DNA from: Oscillospiraceae bacterium
GTDB lineage: Bacteria > Bacillota > Clostridia > Oscillospirales > Ruminococcaceae
Length of the DNA stretch: 64,000 nucleotides
Direction of reading: 5' to 3'
Assembly (NCBI GenBank): GCA_016281125.1
Contig: JAEEIA010000034.1
Location: forward strand, 1 to 64,000
Below the pieces are notes generated by a model that was given only the letters and a program-made list of their open reading frames with translations, did no database searches and had not been told where the DNA came from. This document shows positions 1 through 7,926 of this stretch, one piece after another (position 1 is the stretch's first letter; every line of letters begins with the position of its first letter). A program made the translations under genes and the position numbers.

Positions 1-117
1 TGACTCTCTCCTCTCTGTGCGCTCAATTTCAGCTCTGCGGAAAAGGTGAGGGGAGCGTTGGCTCAGGTGCCCCCATTGCTGGGAGAAGCAGCGTAACAGA
101 AGCCGCGGACACCAGAA
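1..117 (-). repeat. Diverged copy of an intergenic repeat family
   Basis: No gene is seen here. Read on the minus strand, this stretch resembles the direct repeats at 7927-8345: both share a 'cgcggcttctgt' core, a 'gctgcttctcc' block and a purine-rich 'gagagga' tract. The copy is diverged and the alignment was made by eye. Confidence 0.45.
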
Positions 118-382
118 TGTTTTACGCAGCAATTTGCCTTCCGGCGGACTTTAGATCAATGGAAGCTGGCACTGCCCGCTTATAGCAGATTGCTTTGATA
201 AAACAAAATGAGAATAAAAATGTTTACGCAGCAATTTGCCTTGTGGCGGGCTTTAGATCAACGGAGGCTGGCACTGCCCGCTTATAGCAGATTGCTTTGA
301 TAAAACAAAATGAGAATAAAAATGTTTACGCAGCAATTTGCCTTCCGGCGGACTTTAGATCAATGGAAGCGGGCCCTGCCCG
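118..382. repeat. Tandem repeat, about 102-bp unit, 2.6 copies
   Basis: Copies begin at 118, 221 and 323, each with 'tgtttacgcagcaatttgcc'; the third stops near 382. Units are nearly identical, with a few substitutions such as 'ccttccggcggac' against 'ccttgtggcgggc'. Each unit holds a 'gctggcactgcccgc' hairpin motif that recurs elsewhere in the window. No convincing coding frame runs through it. The repeats fill the space where a mazE-type antitoxin might have been expected before mazF. Confidence 0.85.
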
Positions 383-504
383 CCGGGCACAATTCGACAG
401 TGTTTGACATATCATGTGATGTGATCCGCGATTAAACTGCTGCAATCCGGACAAACTAAAAACAGCTCCCGTCCGGAGCAGCAAACAGAAAGGAATCATG
501 TACC

Positions 505-894
505 ATGCAAACAGTCAAACGCGGAGAGATCTATTACGCCGATCTCAGCCCGGTCGTCGGGTCGGAGCAGGGCGGCATCCGTCCCGTTCTCATCATCCAG
601 AACGACGTCGGCAACCGGTTCAGCCCCACCGTCATCGCCGCCGCGATTACCAGCCGCCGCGACAAAGCCCGGCTCCCCACCCATATCCCGCTGGATGCCT
701 GCGGCTGCGGCCTCAGCAAGGACAGCATCATTTTGCTGGAGCAGATACGTACCATTGACAAGCAGCGACTGCGCGAATGCATGGGCGGCATCCCGCTCGA
801 CGTCATGAAGCAGGTGGACAATGCGCTGGAGATCAGCTTCGGGCTGATTCCCCGTCCGCGCCGCATCAGCAGACCCGCAGAGCTCCGTCAGTGA
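505..894 (+). CDS. mazF: MazF/PemK-family mRNA interferase (EndoA type)
   Basis: This 129-residue protein has the full MazF/EndoA fold pattern: an N-terminal '[20 protein letters not shown]' block, then 'RPVLIIQND' and '[10 protein letters not shown]', and a C-terminal '[12 protein letters not shown]'. Members are sequence-specific, ribosome-independent RNases that cut ACA- or UACAU-like sites. Arg26 and the Thr of 'AAIT' match the active-site region. The ATG at 505 is preferred over the ATG at 498 because the 'gaaagga' site then lies about 10 bases upstream. No antitoxin gene is visible: upstream sequence is repeats and downstream is an unrelated gene. In Bacilli and many Clostridia mazE lies directly upstream, so this toxin looks solitary or has a distant partner. 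Confidence 0.9.
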   Translation: MQTVKRGEIYYADLSPVVGSEQGGIRPVLIIQNDVGNRFSPTVIAAAITSRRDKARLPTHIPLDACGCGLSKDSIILLEQIRTIDKQRLRECMGGIPLDVMKQVDNALEISFGLIPRPRRISRPAELRQ

Positions 895-914
895 GCCCGC
901 TGCGAAAATTTTAC

Positions 915-942
915 TTGACATTCCCCGAAAAAGTGGTATAAT
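915..942 (+). promoter_or_regulatory. Sigma-A promoter for the first cyclophilin-like gene
   Basis: TTGACA (915-920) and TATAAT (937-942) are both perfect consensus with a 16-base spacer, 70 bases before the start codon at 1013. Confidence 0.85.
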
Positions 943-1012
943 AGAAAAGTATCTGCATGACCGCAGATGCAGACTGTGCGCCGCTTTTGCGCATACTGTA
1001 AGGAATGATAAT

Positions 1013-1840
1013 ATGAGAGCTACCGGTCCGGCAGTGCGCCCGGAAAAGCGGAAGGTCGTCAGGGGACTGCTGATTGTCCTGACGATCACGATGCTGAGTT
1101 CGTTCGGGCTCGGGCTTTGGGCGAACCTGACGAGCGATTACAAGACCGTTCTGAACTATGAGGACATCGACCTGATCCAGCTGGAGGCGCCGCAGTCCGG
1201 CGCAAAGGCTGCGGTCATTCACACCTCGCTCGGTGATATGCAGTTCACGCTGTATCCCGAGGAGTGCCCGCAGACCGTCGGCAGCTTTATCGCGCTGGCG
1301 GAAAGCGGCTACTATGATAATACCTATGTGTTCGAGCTGGCACCGTCGGTTTTTTTTGCGGGCGGTGCTGTGACGCCGCAGGGTGATCTGCCCGCAGGCA
1401 AGGCGGGGACTGCGCAGGAGCATATCCCGCAGGAGCTTTCCGCAAAGCTGTGGCCGTTCCGCGGCGCGCTCTGCGCCATGCAGACCGCAAACGAGGGCGG
1501 CTTCTGGAAAACCCTGACGCAGACGCGCGATACCTTCACCGGCAGCCGGTTCCTGGTCTGCAACTCCATTGAGATGGACGAGGAGATTCAGGAGGGGCTC
1601 CGCAGTGTCGAGAATGACGCGATGAAGCGCGTCGGTGAGGCGTTCATCGAGCACGGCGGTATCCCGAATTACGCGCAGCAGCTGACGGTTTTCGGTCAGC
1701 TCACCGAGGGTTTCGACGTCCTCGACGCGATCACCGCGGCAGAGGTCGGCCCGGGCGAGGATGCCGGGGACGGCGTGACGATCACGCGGCCGAAGGACGA
1801 AATCCGCATTCTCTCCGTCGAGATCGTTACAGTGCCGTAA
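1013..1840 (+). CDS. Membrane-anchored cyclophilin-like protein, active site degenerate
   Basis: This 275-residue protein has a short cytoplasmic N-terminus, one membrane anchor (about 20-38) and an extracellular cyclophilin-like domain (about 65-270). The fold is recognisable from 'AVIHTSLGDMQFTLYPEECP' and 'VFGQLTEGFDVLDAI'. Cyclophilins catalyse cis-trans isomerisation of X-Pro bonds. Here the catalytic 'FHRVI..FMIQGGD' block, which carries the essential Arg, is replaced by 'YVFELAPSVFFAGGAV', so isomerase activity is doubtful and a chaperone or structural role is more likely (inference). The next gene is an intact secreted cyclophilin, so the pair probably arose by duplication. Start chosen at an ATG after 'taaggaatgata'. 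Confidence 0.75.
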   Translation: MRATGPAVRPEKRKVVRGLLIVLTITMLSSFGLGLWANLTSDYKTVLNYEDIDLIQLEAPQSGAKAAVIHTSLGDMQFTLYPEECPQTVGSFIALAESGYYDNTYVFELAPSVFFAGGAVTPQGDLPAGKAGTAQEHIPQELSAKLWPFRGALCAMQTANEGGFWKTLTQTRDTFTGSRFLVCNSIEMDEEIQEGLRSVENDAMKRVGEAFIEHGGIPNYAQQLTVFGQLTEGFDVLDAITAAEVGPGEDAGDGVTITRPKDEIRILSVEIVTVP

Positions 1841-1981
1841 CCTGCGGCCATAATAATTTGTTTTGTGCATTATTTCGGTTTCATCGGCCGGAAATGCACG
1901 CGTTTTCTGTGTTATGACATAAATCAAATTGATTTTCTTATTTTTTTCTTGGAAAAAGATGACAGAATTGTAAATTTTCAC

Positions 1982-2010
1982 TTTACAAATAGCAAAAAAC
2001 GTGCTATAAT
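1982..2010 (+). promoter_or_regulatory. Sigma-A promoter for the cyclophilin lipoprotein
   Basis: TTTACA (1982-1987), a 17-base spacer, and perfect TATAAT (2005-2010). It lies 68 bases before the ATG at 2078 and separates this gene's expression from its paralogue upstream. Confidence 0.85.
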
Positions 2011-2077
2011 ATACTTAATATGTACGGGAACTGTGCGATTACGCATTTCGCCCGTGCAGAACAGGGAGTTTTTGGTA

Positions 2078-2917
2078 ATGCGAGCAACAAGACTTCTCTC
2101 AAGAACAGCCGCGGCCGTTTTGTGCAGTGCAGCAGCGATTCTCACGATGACCGGCTGCGAGCAGAAAAAGGTCGTGCTGGAATCCGGTGCGGATCAGCAG
2201 ACAGCCGCAAACGCCGCGCTGCTCGGTGCGGACGGCTGTGTGAATTATACGATGCCCGAAAAGGGCGAGGAGATCGTCGTCATGACGATCGAGGGCTACG
2301 GCGATGTGAAAATCCGCCTCTTCCCGGAGGAATCCCCGAAGGGCGTCGAGAACTTCACAACGCTGGTCAAAAACGGCTTTTACGATGAACTGATTTTTCA
2401 CCGCGTCATCGACGGGTTCATGATTCAGGGCGGCGATCCCAAGGGCAACGGCACCGGCGGTGTGGATGCCTGGGGCAGCGAAACCGGCTTTGCACAGACA
2501 TTTTCTCCGCGGCTCAATCATGTGTGTGGCGCGGTTTCCTATGCAGTCGGCAATGACAAAATGAACAAATCGCAGTTCTTTATCGTCACCGGCGAGCAGA
2601 TTCAGCCGGAAATGTTCAGCCAGTACACTGCGCTGTACGGCATCACCTTTACGCCTGCGCTCCAGACGCTCTATGAAACCGTCGGCGGTGCGCCGCATCT
2701 CGACGGCGTTCACGAGATCTTCGGGCAGGTTTTTGACGGTATGGAATACGTACTCGACATTCAGAAAGTACCGACAGACAAGAACCATAAACCGAAGTCT
2801 GCGGTACGGATCGAAAAAGCGGTCGTCACGGAGTATGACGGCGCAGCACCGCATTGGCTCAATGCGGTCGGCGAGGAGATCGGTTCGGATCCCGCCGGAA
2901 TCAACGATGAAGGATGA
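2078..2917 (+). CDS. Peptidyl-prolyl cis-trans isomerase, cyclophilin-type lipoprotein
   Basis: This 279-residue protein starts with a lipoprotein signal peptide ending in the lipobox 'LTMTGC', so it should be lipid-anchored outside the membrane. The cyclophilin domain (about 60-275) keeps the catalytic motif 'FHRVIDGFMIQGGDP' and the 'NKSQFFIV' block, so it should be an active prolyl isomerase helping exported proteins fold. A longer open frame reaches back to 1865, but the ATG at 2078 is chosen because it starts the signal peptide and lies just after a consensus promoter. It ends about 110 bases before murA. Confidence 0.9.
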   Translation: MRATRLLSRTAAAVLCSAAAILTMTGCEQKKVVLESGADQQTAANAALLGADGCVNYTMPEKGEEIVVMTIEGYGDVKIRLFPEESPKGVENFTTLVKNGFYDELIFHRVIDGFMIQGGDPKGNGTGGVDAWGSETGFAQTFSPRLNHVCGAVSYAVGNDKMNKSQFFIVTGEQIQPEMFSQYTALYGITFTPALQTLYETVGGAPHLDGVHEIFGQVFDGMEYVLDIQKVPTDKNHKPKSAVRIEKAVVTEYDGAAPHWLNAVGEEIGSDPAGINDEG

Positions 2918-3026
2918 TGGAGTCATTTTGGAAACGGAAAAGATTGCAGTGTCCGAAACAAATAAAAAAAACGGGGCACTGCGTGGATCTATAAAATTGC
3001 AATGTGAGGAACAAGGAGAACATGCC

Positions 3027-4337
3027 GTGAACACACCGAACAAATTTGTTATCAAAGGCGGACGGCAGCTGCGCGGCGAGGTCGAGATCAGCGGTGCAAA
3101 GAACGCAGTGGTGGCGATTCTGCCTGCAACCATTCTGGCAGACGAGCCATGCATCGTGGAAAATGTACCGGAGATCAGCGATGTGGAGATCTGCTTTGAT
3201 ATTCTGCGGGAGCTCGGCGCGACCGTCAGATATCTGGCGCCCCACACCTACGAGATCGACACCCGCGCGATCAAGAGTTACAGCGTCCCCTATGAAAAAG
3301 CTAGAAAAATGCGTGCGTCCTATTATTTCATGGGCGCGCTGCTCGGAAAATTCGGATACTGCCGTGTTTCCATGCCCGGCGGATGTCCCCTCGGCGACCG
3401 TCCGATTGACCAGCACCTCAAGGCGTTCACAAAGCTGGGCGCCGTGTGCAAGGTTGACCGCGGCATGGTCGATATTACGACGCAGGACGGCCTGAAGGGC
3501 AACCAGATCTTCTTTGACTGCGTGACTGTCGGCGCCACGATGAACGCGATCCTGGCCGCTGTCAAGGCGGACGGCCTGACGATCATCGAGAATGCCGCGA
3601 AAGAGCCGCATATTGTCGATCTGGCAAGTTTCCTGAACTCCATGGGCGCCGAAATCATGGGCGCCGGTACCGATACCATCAAGATCCGCGGCGTGAAATA
3701 TCTCCGCGGTACGAGCTATGCCGTCATTCCGGATCAGATTGAGGCCGGTACTTATATGGTCGCGGCTGCTGCGACCGGCGGCAATGTGCTTGTCAAGAAC
3801 GTCATTCCGAAGCATCTGGAATCCATCATCAGCGTGATGGAGAAGATCGGCGTCAAGATCGAGCAGTTTGACGATGCCGTGCGCGTTTCCGTGGACGGCC
3901 CGCTCGTCAAGACCAGCATCAAGACGCGCCCGCATCCGGGCTTCCCGACTGACATGCAGCCCCAGATCTCTGCACTGCTCTGCCTTGCGGAGGGCACCAG
4001 CATGATCAAGGAGGGCGTTTCCGAGCAGCGGTTCCAGTATGTCGATGAGCTGCGCAGAATGGGCGCGGATATTCAGGTGGACGGCAAGGTCGCCGTCATT
4101 GAGGGCACCGGCCGGCTGACCGGCGCACCGGTCAAGGCCTGTGATCTTCGTGCAGGTGCGGCGCTGATGATCGCCGGACTCGCGGCACAGGGCGTCACGA
4201 CGATCGAGGACATCTTCCACATCGAGCGCGGCTATGCCGATATGGAGGGCAAGCTCCGTGCGCTCGGCGCGGAAATCGAAAAGCGCGCGATTACCCAGAG
4301 TGAGAATATTCCGCAGCCCGATCAGGAAGCGGGATAA
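3027..4337 (+). CDS. murA: UDP-N-acetylglucosamine 1-carboxyvinyltransferase
   Basis: MurA transfers enolpyruvate from PEP to UDP-GlcNAc, the first committed step of peptidoglycan synthesis, in the cytoplasm. The protein is 436 residues, usual for the family. The N-terminal 'GGRQLRGEVEISGAKNA' and the loop 'PGGCPLGDRPIDQHL' are diagnostic; Cys120 in that loop is the residue that reacts with PEP and fosfomycin. The GTG at 3027 is preferred because 'aaggag' ends 8 bases before it. The ATG at 3022 runs into an immediate stop, and the in-frame ATG at 2907 would add a 40-residue tail foreign to the family. A long hairpin follows the gene. Confidence 0.95.
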   Translation: MNTPNKFVIKGGRQLRGEVEISGAKNAVVAILPATILADEPCIVENVPEISDVEICFDILRELGATVRYLAPHTYEIDTRAIKSYSVPYEKARKMRASYYFMGALLGKFGYCRVSMPGGCPLGDRPIDQHLKAFTKLGAVCKVDRGMVDITTQDGLKGNQIFFDCVTVGATMNAILAAVKADGLTIIENAAKEPHIVDLASFLNSMGAEIMGAGTDTIKIRGVKYLRGTSYAVIPDQIEAGTYMVAAAATGGNVLVKNVIPKHLESIISVMEKIGVKIEQFDDAVRVSVDGPLVKTSIKTRPHPGFPTDMQPQISALLCLAEGTSMIKEGVSEQRFQYVDELRRMGADIQVDGKVAVIEGTGRLTGAPVKACDLRAGAALMIAGLAAQGVTTIEDIFHIERGYADMEGKLRALGAEIEKRAITQSENIPQPDQEAG

Positions 4338-4356
4338 CGCAGAACATGCGGATGCA

Positions 4357-4410
4357 AGGAAGCCATAGTCCTTCTGATCGAGAGGTCGGAAGCACTGTGG
4401 CTTTCTGTTT
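4357..4410 (+). terminator. Long hairpin after murA
   Basis: The outer stem is 'aggaagccatagt' (4357-4369) with 'actgtggctttct' (4394-4406); the inner stem is 'cttctgatc' with 'ggtcggaag', allowing G-T pairs. A T-rich tract follows. Confidence 0.6.
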
Positions 4411-4499
4411 GTGTTGACTGATTTGATTTTGGAAAAGAGCGGCATGCGTTCCCGTGTGCCGGATACCTTTTATAAGGTTATAAGGGTTGAGATACAGAT

Positions 4500-5033
4500 A
4501 TGAACCGAGAAATCTTTGACCGGCTTTATGATTCCGGCGTGCTGGATTCCGCGCGCGCGGAGTACCTCTGGCTGCCGGAGATGAACTTTTTTCCGCCTGT
4601 GGCCGGCGGCGGAGAATACTGCGGACTGACCGCTTTTGCCATGACCGGAAAGAACGATCTGTTCTGCTGGGATGACGATGACCGTGTGTATCTTGCACCG
4701 CCGGATCATACCGAGCCGGTGCTCTACGCGGCGAATTTCCGGGATGCGATTTACCGCAGGCTGCTGGAATTTGCGTCCGATGCGTTCGGGACATTCTGCT
4801 CTGACGAAGAAAAAGCGGCGATGCCGCACGAGGCGGCGGAAGCGGTGATTTCGCATTCGGAGGCGCTTGCAATGCTGAAGGAATATGAAGGCGGCTTTGA
4901 AGCGCTTCTGCTGCCGGAACAGCTCGACGTGCTGCGGACGCTGCGGCGCGGCGGGTTTGACAAGTCGGGCGTGCTGCTGACGGAATCTGCCTGCGGCGCG
5001 CTGATCGGTGTGCTGCTGGATGCAGCGGGTTGA
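4500..5033 (+). CDS. Uncharacterised acidic cytoplasmic protein
   Basis: I do not recognise this 177-residue protein with certainty. It has no signal peptide or membrane segment. The pattern 'GLTAFAMTGKNDLFCWDDDD...PVLYAANFRDAIYRRLLEFA' loosely recalls SMI1/KNR4 (SUKH)-like proteins, which include immunity proteins, but this is a weak impression. It is flanked by hairpins on both sides, so it is probably monocistronic. The start follows 'aagggttgag', a modest ribosome binding site. Confidence 0.7.
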   Translation: MNREIFDRLYDSGVLDSARAEYLWLPEMNFFPPVAGGGEYCGLTAFAMTGKNDLFCWDDDDRVYLAPPDHTEPVLYAANFRDAIYRRLLEFASDAFGTFCSDEEKAAMPHEAAEAVISHSEALAMLKEYEGGFEALLLPEQLDVLRTLRRGGFDKSGVLLTESACGALIGVLLDAAG

Positions 5034-5064
5034 ATAACGGATCATGATATGATGACTGATACGG

Positions 5065-5098
5065 AGCACCGGTTTGACGGCCGGTGCTTTCCATTTTC
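5065..5098 (+). terminator. Rho-independent terminator
   Basis: Stem 'agcaccgg' (5065-5072) pairs with 'ccggtgct' (5081-5088) and is followed by a T-rich stretch, 30 bases after the stop codon of the upstream gene. Confidence 0.65.
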
Positions 5099-5203
5099 TG
5101 TCTTTGCAGAAATAGCGCTGCTTGTTCATGAGAGGATGCCGAAAGATTTTGACGCATCCTCTCATGATCCTTTTGTCCGATGTTTATTTTGGCTGGGCGC
5201 GGG

Positions 5204-5324
5204 GCGCGAATCCTGAGAGGAAACCACAAGAGAGGGGAGAGAAGCGCCGCCAGCGGCTTATTCTCTCCCCTCCCTTAAAGTTTCCTCTCAGACTCTCTTT
5301 CCTTATTCTACCCCTCTCTTGCTC
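5204..5324 (+). repeat. Left inverted repeat with internal palindrome
   Basis: A 121-bp element. Its reverse complement recurs at 8053-8173 with about seven mismatches and no gaps. The core 5213-5291 is itself a palindrome: 'ctgagaggaaac' and 'gtttcctctcag' form a 12-bp outer stem, continuing through 'gaggggagagaa' and 'ttctctcccctc'. The element would fold as a long hairpin in either DNA or RNA. It resembles a MITE or REP-like element. Confidence 0.9.
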
Positions 5325-5398
5325 CGAGCCGGGCACTGCCCGCACCGCTGTGCAGTTTTTTGCACATATGGATGTTAAAACAAAATCATTTCTCGGAA

Positions 5399-5427
5399 AG
5401 TTGTACGCAAACGTGCAACTTTTTTTG
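5399..5427 (+). terminator. Strong terminator upstream of the tail-like cassette
   Basis: Stem 'agttgtacg' (5399-5407) pairs with 'cgtgcaact' (5412-5420, one G-T pair) around loop 'caaa', followed by eight T residues. It sits between the left repeat and the first cassette gene, 100 bases before its start. It either ends read-through from the left or acts as an attenuator. Confidence 0.75.
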
Positions 5428-5525
5428 TTTTCTGCACCCCTTTCAGGGAGCGTGTGTCATCCGCACCGGCGATGCGGCTTGCCGCGGAGGGGGCAGCCGG
5501 TGCAGCAATCCGAAAGGAGGCTTTT

Positions 5526-5999
5526 ATGGAACTGACAGTCACCGTGCGGAACCGCCGCGCATCCGCAGACCTGCCCGCGCTTGTCTGCGGCAACGGCGAC
5601 TATTCGGCACATTTTGATCTTGACGGCGAATGGGATGCTTTTCCGCGCAGAATCGCGCAGTTTGTATTCTCTCAGAACGGGCGGGAGATCCGCAGAGAGG
5701 TTTACTTCACCGGCGACCGCTGCACAGTGCCGGTGCTCAGCGGGACAGATCTTGTTTCGGTCGGGCTGTATGCGGGCAGCATCCGGACAACTGTCCCCGC
5801 AAGGATTCCGTGCATCGCATCCATTACGGATCTGTGCGGAACATCGTATGACGGGCAGCCCGACGTCTATCACAGCATGATGCAGCAGCTCGCGGAAATT
5901 GAGGGCGGCTATACGGACTGCTTTCTGCTGCTCGCAGACCGTGACGGCGATTTTGTCGCCGCGGCGGACGGCAGCTGTATTTTATGCAGGGAGGTTTGA
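5526..5999 (+). CDS. Phage baseplate/tail-like protein, BppU-type N-domain
   Basis: This 157-residue protein is the first of four tightly packed genes. The blocks 'VRNRRASADLPALVCGNGDY', 'FDLDGEWDAFP' and 'VSVGLYAGSIRTTVPARIPC' fit the beta-rich N-terminal domain of phage baseplate upper/receptor-binding proteins of Clostridia phages, judged by pattern only. It is a paralogue of the gene at 6779. No signal peptide or membrane segment is seen. The ATG at 5526 follows a perfect 'aaaggagg'. It ends one base before the next start. No capsid, portal or tail-tube gene lies nearby, so this is not a complete prophage. Confidence 0.7.
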   Translation: MELTVTVRNRRASADLPALVCGNGDYSAHFDLDGEWDAFPRRIAQFVFSQNGREIRREVYFTGDRCTVPVLSGTDLVSVGLYAGSIRTTVPARIPCIASITDLCGTSYDGQPDVYHSMMQQLAEIEGGYTDCFLLLADRDGDFVAAADGSCILCREV

Positions 6000-6000
6000 T

Positions 6001-6786
6001 ATGGACGGGAAATTCTATACGCCCTATTCCAGGGAGGAGATTCTGACCGCGTTCCGGCGTGCGCTCGGGGATCTGACCGACACGCAGGTCTTTGCGCTGG
6101 TCGCGGATGAGGCAGCGCAGCGTGCGGAGGAGGACGATGTGCTCTCCAATGCGATTGCCGCGATCAATGCGGATCTTGCCGCAAATTATGTGCGCAGTAC
6201 CGCGCTGGACGCCGAAACGGACGCACGCACCGCCGCGGATCAGCAGCAGTGCGCCGCGCTGACCGGGCTGATCGACAGCGGCGCGAAAAATGTGCTGGAT
6301 CTGACAAATGCGCAGTCCGTGACCGTGAACGGCGTCACCTTTACCGTCAACAGTGACTGCTCCGTCACCTGCACCGGGCAGGCGACCGCAACGGCGTTTT
6401 TCAGCACGGCGGTCACGGTTCCGGCCGGGCAGTTTGTCTTTTCCGGTATGCCCGAGGACGGCAGCGCTGCGACCTACCGGCAGGAGCTCCGCGTCACGCC
6501 GACCGGCAACGTCTTTACGACGAATGAATCTGCGGCGGGCAGTGCCCTGACGGTTGCAAATGCGTGGTCGGGCTATTTCAATATCCGTGTTGCGGCGGGG
6601 TACGACTTCGGGAGCGGCAAAACGCTGCACCCGATGATCTGCACCGCGGCGGCGATGAACATTTCCGGCGAATATGTGCCGTACCGGCCGTCGTGGGATG
6701 AAATGTGGGCGGCCATTCAGGCGTTGCAGCAAACGGTCGGCGGTTCGCTGCGGGCTGCGCCGGAAACGGAGGCGAACCATGCCTGA
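6001..6786 (+). CDS. Phage tail-fibre-like protein
   Basis: This 261-residue protein starts with a helical region ('QVFALVADEAAQRAEEDDVLSNAIAAINADL', split here only for description) that looks like a coiled coil (about 30-95). A beta-rich C-terminal domain (about 98-240) follows, with 'NVLDLTNAQSVTVNGVTF' and 'HPMICTAAAMNISGEYVPY'. Repeated 'VTVNGVTFTV..DCSVTCTGQA' patterns and an 'F.PMI....Y.PY.PS' ending are typical of phage tail appendage proteins that contact the host surface. It starts two bases after the previous stop with 'gggaggt' upstream, and overlaps the next gene by 8 bases, so it is co-translated. Confidence 0.65.
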   Translation: MDGKFYTPYSREEILTAFRRALGDLTDTQVFALVADEAAQRAEEDDVLSNAIAAINADLAANYVRSTALDAETDARTAADQQQCAALTGLIDSGAKNVLDLTNAQSVTVNGVTFTVNSDCSVTCTGQATATAFFSTAVTVPAGQFVFSGMPEDGSAATYRQELRVTPTGNVFTTNESAAGSALTVANAWSGYFNIRVAAGYDFGSGKTLHPMICTAAAMNISGEYVPYRPSWDEMWAAIQALQQTVGGSLRAAPETEANHA

Positions 6787-7285
6787 GATTCGTCTGATTG
6801 TCAGAAACAAGCGGATTTATGCGGTAGATCAGCCTGTGATCGTATGCGGAAACAGCGATTTTACGCTGTATTTCGATCCGGATGCGGAATGGGCGCCGTT
6901 CCGCGAAAAGACAGCGCGGTTCTTCTGGTACGATAACCGCCGCAGAACGTATCTGCATACCGATGTGCTGTTTGCGGGCAATGCCGTGACCGTGCCGGTG
7001 CTCCGCGATACGAATGAGGTCGCGGTCGGGCTGTATGCCGGGGCGCTTCATGCGACGGCGCCGATCCGGATTCCCTGTGCGGAGGCGGTCACAGACGGCT
7101 CGGATATTCCGGAAGTGCTGCCGCCGCCGCTTTATACGCAGCTGCTCTCGTATCTGCGGGAGCTGGCAGAGGAAACAGCCGTCAGGCAGGCGGAGCGCGT
7201 GCAGCACGGCATCACGGTGCGTGTGCCGGTGAACGGCACGCTTGCGCCGATTGAGGAAACAGGAGGTCAATATGTCAATCCGTAA
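6779..7285 (+). CDS. Phage baseplate/tail-like protein, paralogue of the gene at 5526
   Basis: This 168-residue protein is clearly related to the product of 5526-5999. Both have the pattern V-R-N-[KR]-R, 'P..VCGN.D', 'FD.D.EW..F', 'VLFAGN..TVPVL', 'VAVGLYAGALH.T.P.RIPC'. It adds a helical C-terminal tail ('YLRELAEETAVRQAERVQ') and an extended end. It overlaps the previous gene by 8 bases and the next by 14, a strongly coupled operon. The role is inferred as a virion appendage or adhesin building block; the true partner is unknown. Confidence 0.7.
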   Translation: MPEIRLIVRNKRIYAVDQPVIVCGNSDFTLYFDPDAEWAPFREKTARFFWYDNRRRTYLHTDVLFAGNAVTVPVLRDTNEVAVGLYAGALHATAPIRIPCAEAVTDGSDIPEVLPPPLYTQLLSYLRELAEETAVRQAERVQHGITVRVPVNGTLAPIEETGGQYVNP

Positions 7286-7925
7286 AGTAATCACCGGAAA
7301 CCGTGCGGCGGAAATCGCGCTGCTGCTGGAGGAAAGCGGGCTGTTCCATGCCGTCGAGCTGAACGCGGCGGGCAACACCGTCAGCTGCCGCGGCGCGGAC
7401 GGAAAGCTGCGGTTTGTCCTGAAAACCAGTGCCTACGAGGGTTCGGCGCTGGCGGACTGCACGTTTTACGTCAGCGAGAACAGCAGCTTCCGGAACAATC
7501 TTTCCACGGCGACGCAGCACGCGCTTGCAGTGAACTGTGTGTATCTGTGCAGCAGCGGCGTGATTCTGGACTGCGAAAAGGGCGCGGTTCTGCTGACGAA
7601 AAATAATCTCGGAGAGCTGCTGTACGTCGTCAGCGACTGGTCGGCCGCGGCGAAGGCGGAGGCGCTTTGCAGCCTGCGGGTGTATTCCTTTGGCGATTAT
7701 GTCCGGAGCAGCTATCCGGTCAATCTGCAAACGGCGTATAATCAGCGGGACGGCGCGGTCGTGTTTGTGCCGTTTGTATCTGCGCCTGCGGATGATGCGC
7801 AGCCGGTTTATGCGGCGCATGCGTATTTCACGCCGGTGTATCAGTATGCCGAAAGCGGCAGGCTCAGTGCTGAGGAACGGCAGTATCTTGCCTATGCGGG
7901 ATGCTGGGCGATGGAAGATATCTAA
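7272..7925 (+). CDS. Uncharacterised last gene of the tail-like cassette
   Basis: This 217-residue protein is not recognised. It is beta-rich and hydrophilic, with no signal peptide or membrane helix. 'TATQHALAVNCVYLCSSGVIL' and 'VYSFGDYVRSSYPVNLQ' suggest a compact globular domain. The ATG at 7272 is preceded by 'aggaggt', and the start lies inside the 3' end of the previous gene. Its place at the end of the cassette fits a phage-derived structural or receptor-recognition protein (inference). The right-hand repeat cluster begins immediately after the stop codon. Confidence 0.6.
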   Translation: MSIRKVITGNRAAEIALLLEESGLFHAVELNAAGNTVSCRGADGKLRFVLKTSAYEGSALADCTFYVSENSSFRNNLSTATQHALAVNCVYLCSSGVILDCEKGAVLLTKNNLGELLYVVSDWSAAAKAEALCSLRVYSFGDYVRSSYPVNLQTAYNQRDGAVVFVPFVSAPADDAQPVYAAHAYFTPVYQYAESGRLSAEERQYLAYAGCWAMEDI

Positions 7926-7926
7926 A

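Noticed and set aside
911-1981. A 356-codon minus-strand frame opposite the first cyclophilin-like gene
   Set aside because: It covers two consensus plus-strand promoters and an intact plus-strand gene; composition is that of an antisense shadow.
2907-3026. An N-terminal extension of MurA from the ATG at 2907
   Set aside because: It would add 40 residues not seen in the family and overlap the preceding gene, while a GTG with a good ribosome site fits the known N-terminus.
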